From Linnemannia schmuckeri (lineage: Eukaryota > Mortierellomycota > Mortierellomycetes > Mortierellales > Mortierellaceae), in the NCBI GenBank assembly GCA_029449235.1, contig JANATG010000003.1, positions 1,674,001-1,738,000 of the forward strand: a stretch of DNA of 64,000 nt, written 5' to 3'. The notes beneath the pieces were generated by a model that was not told where the DNA came from, did not search any database, and saw only the letters and a program-made list of their open reading frames with translations. Both the position numbers and the translations under genes were made by a program. Below, piece after piece: positions 59,401 through 64,000 of this stretch (its first letter is position 1; every line of letters starts with the position of its first letter).

Positions 59401-62400
59401 GGCTTCGCCAAATGCAAGCTTAGTATCGCCACTCTTCCGAAAAACCAGGGAGACAGTCGCACAGATCTTGGTGTACAGGTAGGCCAGTAATGCATGCGCC
59501 TGATCCAGCTGCAGCTCCGGTTGCACGTGAAGAAAGGTCTGATTGTACTTGCTTGTGAACTTTGTCGCCTCGCTCTGCCTTCGCAGTTCTTCGATGCCAG
59601 AGAGTGTTGACTTTAGCATTGTGATGACCCAGGTGACGACTGAGTTGTGGTCAATGTCTTGAAGAGCCAACTCGCGGAATAGCCAAAGCGCAAGATCTGA
59701 GATCACAATGTCGGAACGGAAGCAGTCCTGGCAGAGGTTGGAGTTCGCCAATGATGCTGCGTAAGTGGTGGCGATCTCTGTACAGTTGTGGCCATGATGA
59801 CAGGATCGCCTCTCCAAAAGAATTGCGCTCGTCAGCGTCTCGAATCCCTGTAAAAGGTCAAACACAACCACGCTGTTGCTCATGCCCTTCAACACCAATC
59901 CCAGAGTGTGTAATGCCAAGAGTCTCTGCTCAGTGTGAACACAATCTCTCAGTTCCTGCTCCTGTTCATCACTCTGACTTCCTAGTGATGGCGAATTGCT
60001 CTTACGTTGGCTGTCGAGCATCCGACGAACAATTTGTTGGTAAATGCTGGCAAACTTCTCCTCGACTGGCACGCCCCTTGCGACCATGTCGGCGACAATC
60101 CTGCCAACAGAGCGGAGCACGATGTTGATCATGATGGACGAGTCGTTAGGGAATTCGATTTCCATCAGCAAACGTGACATTTCCTAAAATAATAAGCAGT
60201 TCAGCAGCAACTGAAACGATCAGAAAAATGAAAGTCGTACAGACACAAGAATTCTAGGCGATCATAATCTTTCACAATTGTGGACATACATAGAGGATGT
60301 AAGCGTTGTCCTGGATCAGCATCACCGACATGTACTCCAGCAACCTTGTAATTGCAATAGCATACTGGTAGACCGGCGATCCATCCTCGATGGTCTCCGC
60401 CAGCACAGCCGTATCCTCTGATACCACAAAGTTGTCAAAGTATGTCAATCCGGTGAAGACCACGCTTTTGGCATTGGCATGTAGAATGTCCAGTCCTAAT
60501 CGACGACCCAGTTCCCATTGCGCTTCCCGCAACGTCCCACTTGTAGGCCGAACATCGAGGGCTTCCCGAAGCAACCCAATCACACCGTCAATCTCGCCAC
60601 ACCGCCATGCTGCCACTGCATTTAGAGCGTTAAGAGAGATTAGGTCTTGGATCGAGTACAAAGCCTGCTGGCGAATGTCGAGTTGCTTGGATTCCAGCAT
60701 AAGTCGAAAGAGAAAGTGAAAGGCATCCGTGTTTTGTACCATGTCCCTAGCTGATCCGTCCAAGGCCAGGTCAAAGAAAACGGCCAATAGTGACTTCAAA
60801 AGAAGAGATCTCTTGCTCGTCCCACCCACCGCCGCAGGAACTGGTCCGTGGAAAGACGACTCGACAATGCCCGACAAATCTCTCTGCCCTGACTCTGCAG
60901 CCATAGATTCTATGCTTGAAGACTCTAGGACCGGCACGGTTTCAACCTCTTTCGATTTGGAACTTCCGCTCGGGATCACAATTTCGTCAAATACTTTGAG
61001 AAGTGTAGAAAAGCCGTCCATTGATCTAAACTCCAGCTGGTTTGCCGAGTTTTGGAATAGGACCTTGCATACCGTCTCCATGATGTCGATCTTGGTCGCT
61101 AGTCGAGTTCCCGTTGATATTGAGTGTTTTGCCGCTTTCTTGGAGATACTGACATTTTGCTGAGCCGAAGAGCTATCGCCAAGGATGGTCATCAGTGATC
61201 GTAAAGCGCCTTGCGTCCGCATGAACTCCTATTAATGGACATAACAAAAATCAGTTAGGCCAATAAGACCACTTTGTAAAAACGATCCATGCGCTCGCGT
61301 TACAGTTACAGAGCCCCAATGTTACCTTGAGGACGTTATCAGGCTGACTTTTTCTCATGTACTCCTCTTCTTGCGCCAATTCAACCGCTGCTCCTCGGGT
61401 GGCTTTTGACACCTCCGAATAGATTCTCTCTTCCGAATTACGACGAGCTTCAAGTGCCGGCCTTTTTGCGACGCGAAAATCCGGGTTAGACATCATCTTC
61501 TTGAGCGAACTCCGTTTCTCCAGCTTTGATGATTCGCCCAACGCTGGTCCTGATCCTTGGCTGGTTGAATTTGGTGGCTGCAAGAGAGTCGGGTTTGATG
61601 TTACAGCCGGTGGCTCTGGAGACTCCGGAGGCTCCGGAGATTCTGATGGCTCTTGTAGTTCCGGTGAGCCTTCCTTCTCAAAATCAGCACCATCCTGTCC
61701 AACAAGCTGAGAATAATATGCAATTGTAAACTGGATTTGCTCCTCATTGGGTATATAGTGTCGCTCCGAGTTTGTCGTGCCGGGTTCATCGTGCCCCATG
61801 CCCAGAATACCAAGTCCATCTTGATCCTTGAGCTGTGGGAAGATCTTGCCGAGTTCCTGAACAAAGATCCCTCTGACTTCGCTAATAGCCTGTGAGACAC
61901 GGTCTATGCTGGACATAGTCTTGAGCGAAGAAGCGTTGCTTTGTCGCCGGGGAGAGTCAAAAGGCGAGGCTCCTCTCGAAAGGTGTCGGTCCATGATTAA
62001 TGACTTTGGCCGGGGAGGAAGAGATGAATGCTGAGAATGTGATTGAATTGGGCGCGTCAGTTGGACGGAGGAGCGAGAGAGAATCGACTTTGGGCTGTAG
62101 CCCATGACCGCGGCTGTAGGTTTGGTTGGAGGCGACAGCAAAGGACTGGAGATAGGCATTGTCGGTCCTGGAGTGACAAGAGCTAAATCTGCAACATCGG
62201 GATGGTCGTCGTTGAATTCTAAAAGGTGGTTGACGGTCCGAACGACCTCCTGCGTGAGCTCTGGGTTGTCCGTGATCAACAGCCGCAAAATCTTCTTGTA
62301 TCCCTCTAGTTTGGCTGTGGTGGTGCAGATGCATGAAGGAAAACGGGAAGTATGTGCAATTTAGATCAGCCAATTAGTTTTGTCTTTGCTAAGAGTGACT

Positions 62401-63766
62401 AATAAAGAAAGAGATAAAGAAAGAGACAAGCAACGCCCAAGGGCTCAAAATACATTACCAATTTCAATTTTGTTGCGGTCACTCTCGCCGATGGTTGCAA
62501 TGATTCGGAGAAAGAGAATTTTGCTCTCTGGGGATCCTGGTTTCTCCAACAATGCCAACAGTCGAGAAATAAAGTCGGGTGCTTCTGCCACTTGACGTCG
62601 ATACTTTTCCTCCTGCGAAGTAGAAAAAAATTACCAAGTCATGTTAAAACATTGCTCAAAAGTAAGGCTTTTGTTTAAAAACTGTAATTTCCTGCGTTGG
62701 ACTGATCGAAAGTACCCACCTTCAGGATAAGATTGATCAGCACCAGTGCCCTGTTCAACGGTTCCTGCATACACTTTGCCCGATCAGCCTTCTTCAAAGA
62801 GAACTCCCTAATGTCGCGACAGAAAAAGTAAGCAATTACGCGGATTAGAGATATTTTTGCCTTGGGTGTGAATAACTCCTACTACAGCCTGTCCCTGGGC
62901 TTGGTGATGTTAATGTCCTGCTGGAGTACCTTTCAATGGCGTTGAATAGAGTGATCATAACCTCGGAGCAATCGCCATAGATCCGTTCGATTGACATTTC
63001 CGTTTGCTCTAATTCTGCCTGCGGGACCACCTCCCGATATGCCTCGTCAAATGTGTCCAAGAATACATTGAGTTTTTGAGCGACGGTCTGGACATCGCTG
63101 TAACGGATCAAAAATGAAGGGAGATAGAGAATTAGTAAAAACGACATCGCTTAGCAGGAGGGAGAGAACATGAGAGAGAGAGGATGGTACTCGCAATAAA
63201 GTACTTGACAGTGTTATGTTGGAAGGAGCTAGAGTTGGCTGATGTATCTATCACCATCATCTTGTCAAAATCCCGTTGTCAAATCCCGTTGTCAAGCTTT
63301 TTGAGAGTGATAATCACTCAAGGTTGAACAACTCTGATCAGTTCCTGAATAAAAAAGATGAGCTTCCTTCACAAACACAAACTAACGTCGGCTAGATGGT
63401 TTGTTCGTTAAAAGAGATGCGTGTCCGGCCTTCCTGGGTGCTCTCGAGGCCGGCTCTCTTGTCAAGAGCTCTCTTTTTTTTTTCCTATCCTCGACATTTT
63501 CCCTGTTCCTTGCAGCGGGCACGTCGAACAGAGCCAAAACTAAACGAGAGACTGAGAGTTGCTCCGAGCCTCTCCTTCCTCCACACACACTTCCTGCTGG
63601 CCTTCCACAATAATAACTGCTTGCTTGCTTCCGGTCCTCGTCCCTTGTTTCTGCCAGCTTGTATTTGAAGCACTTGCCTTTTGTCAACGCCATTGTACTC
63701 CTGCCAAGTTTTTTGAATCCGTCTGTACGTCTTGTGGGAGGCCCATTTTTGGCGGACACTCTTCAT
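53485..63766 (-). CDS. Neurobeachin/Alfy-like scaffold protein lacking BEACH and WD40 domains
   Basis: A 2974-residue protein. Exons are 63766-63678, 63097-62930, 62807-62720, 62612-62459, 62314-61326, 61228-60290, 60183-59368, 59258-59107 and 59014-53485; all phases close, and intron 1 uses a GC-AG pair (AG|GCAAGT). It starts MKSVRQKWASHKTYRRIQKT, then helical armadillo-like repeats, a Ser-rich linker, and a concanavalin-A/laminin-G-like domain at about 1640-1880 (GGYTVSVWVKVTAF, RYCLCVRTQHFPSP, GIWHHVVFVHH, FFCGQAGKVHFLHGEW). A second armadillo block follows (AMRNLIGQVGGIQLCFRFLE), then a charged coiled coil (about 2543-2597), a conserved short block (LYEHFANCINNLACYNNSAI) and a Gln/His/Asn-rich tail. 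The ConA plus armadillo arrangement is that of BEACH-family scaffolds in membrane traffic and autophagy. No PH-BEACH or WD40 sequence follows; the frame stops 216 bases from the convergent BEM2-type gene. It could also be called a LvsA/LRBA-like N-terminal protein. Confidence 0.82.
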
Positions 63767-64000
63767 GCTGAAGGATCCTGACGCATGCGCTGGCTGTAAG
63801 GCGGGTTTGTCTGTGGCGGTTGAGGTGTCAGTTGAATTCGGCCTATAAAAAGTGCGAAGCGTCTGTCTGTCTGTCGAATGAAAAGTCTGATGGTGTAAGG
63901 GTGTGGTGGTGGCAGATCCCTTTTTTTAGTTGTTCCCTTGTTGTACGTCGATCGAAGGAAGAAGAAAAAAGCAGCGACTAGCACAAGACAAATAAGAAGA
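63767..64000. other. Upstream flank of the BEACH-family-like gene
   Basis: The last 234 bases hold the presumed promoter of the minus-strand gene starting at 63766. There is a short CTGT repeat near 63863-63875 and a TATAAA-like sequence at about 63843-63848. No gene can be supported before the window ends. Confidence 0.5.

Overview
The window is nuclear DNA from a filamentous, early-diverging fungus. A Mortierella-type Mucoromycota is my best guess, made from gene content rather than a database search. The signs are many short GT-AG introns (often GTAAGT or GTATGT donors), fungal cell-wall and polarity genes (GH18 chitinase, a BEM2-type RhoGAP, a septation-type coiled-coil protein), and several families that budding yeast lacks (phosphorylase kinase regulatory subunit, a neurobeachin-like scaffold). 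I see no transposon, CRISPR array, rRNA or convincing tRNA. Exon borders were worked out by hand by matching reading phase to GT/AG sites; the totals given below close in frame unless I say otherwise.

Layout. 3-855 (+): 3' part of the TFIIF beta subunit. 1231-3189 (-): GPI-anchored GH18 chitinase, tail to tail with TFIIF. 4876-10836 (+): phosphorylase kinase regulatory subunit, 1570 aa. 13681-16599 (+): C2H2 zinc-finger regulator behind a long pyrimidine-rich leader. 16600-18880: no gene seen. 18881-26499 (-): REV3, catalytic subunit of DNA polymerase zeta, 12 exons. 26845-29144 (-): eIF3 subunit l. 29256-33597 (-): Rad53/Chk2-type checkpoint kinase with three FHA domains. 34134-37635 (-): Uds1-type coiled-coil protein. 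39907-42616 (-): 6-phosphofructo-2-kinase whose bisphosphatase half has lost its catalytic histidine. 45045-53268 (+): BEM2-type PH/RasGEF-like/PH/RhoGAP protein, 2598 aa. 53485-63766 (-): neurobeachin/Alfy-like scaffold of 2974 aa that stops before any BEACH or WD40 module.

Themes. REV3, eIF3l and the checkpoint kinase lie head to tail on one strand with short gaps, so a translesion polymerase and a damage-signalling kinase are near neighbours. The phosphorylase kinase subunit (glycogen breakdown) and the kinase-only PFK-2 (fructose-2,6-bisphosphate synthesis) are the two carbohydrate-control genes. The chitinase, Uds1 protein, BEM2 homologue and BEACH-like scaffold fit hyphal growth, polarity and membrane traffic.

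The observations most worth following are the three-FHA kinase (with a degenerate first FHA and an unresolved frame break in it), the BEACH-less BEACH-family protein, the kinase-only PFK-2, the long insert or hidden intron in the REV3 Fe-S cysteine module, and a stop-free 180-nt intron in the phosphorylase kinase gene that would encode hydrophobic segments if retained.
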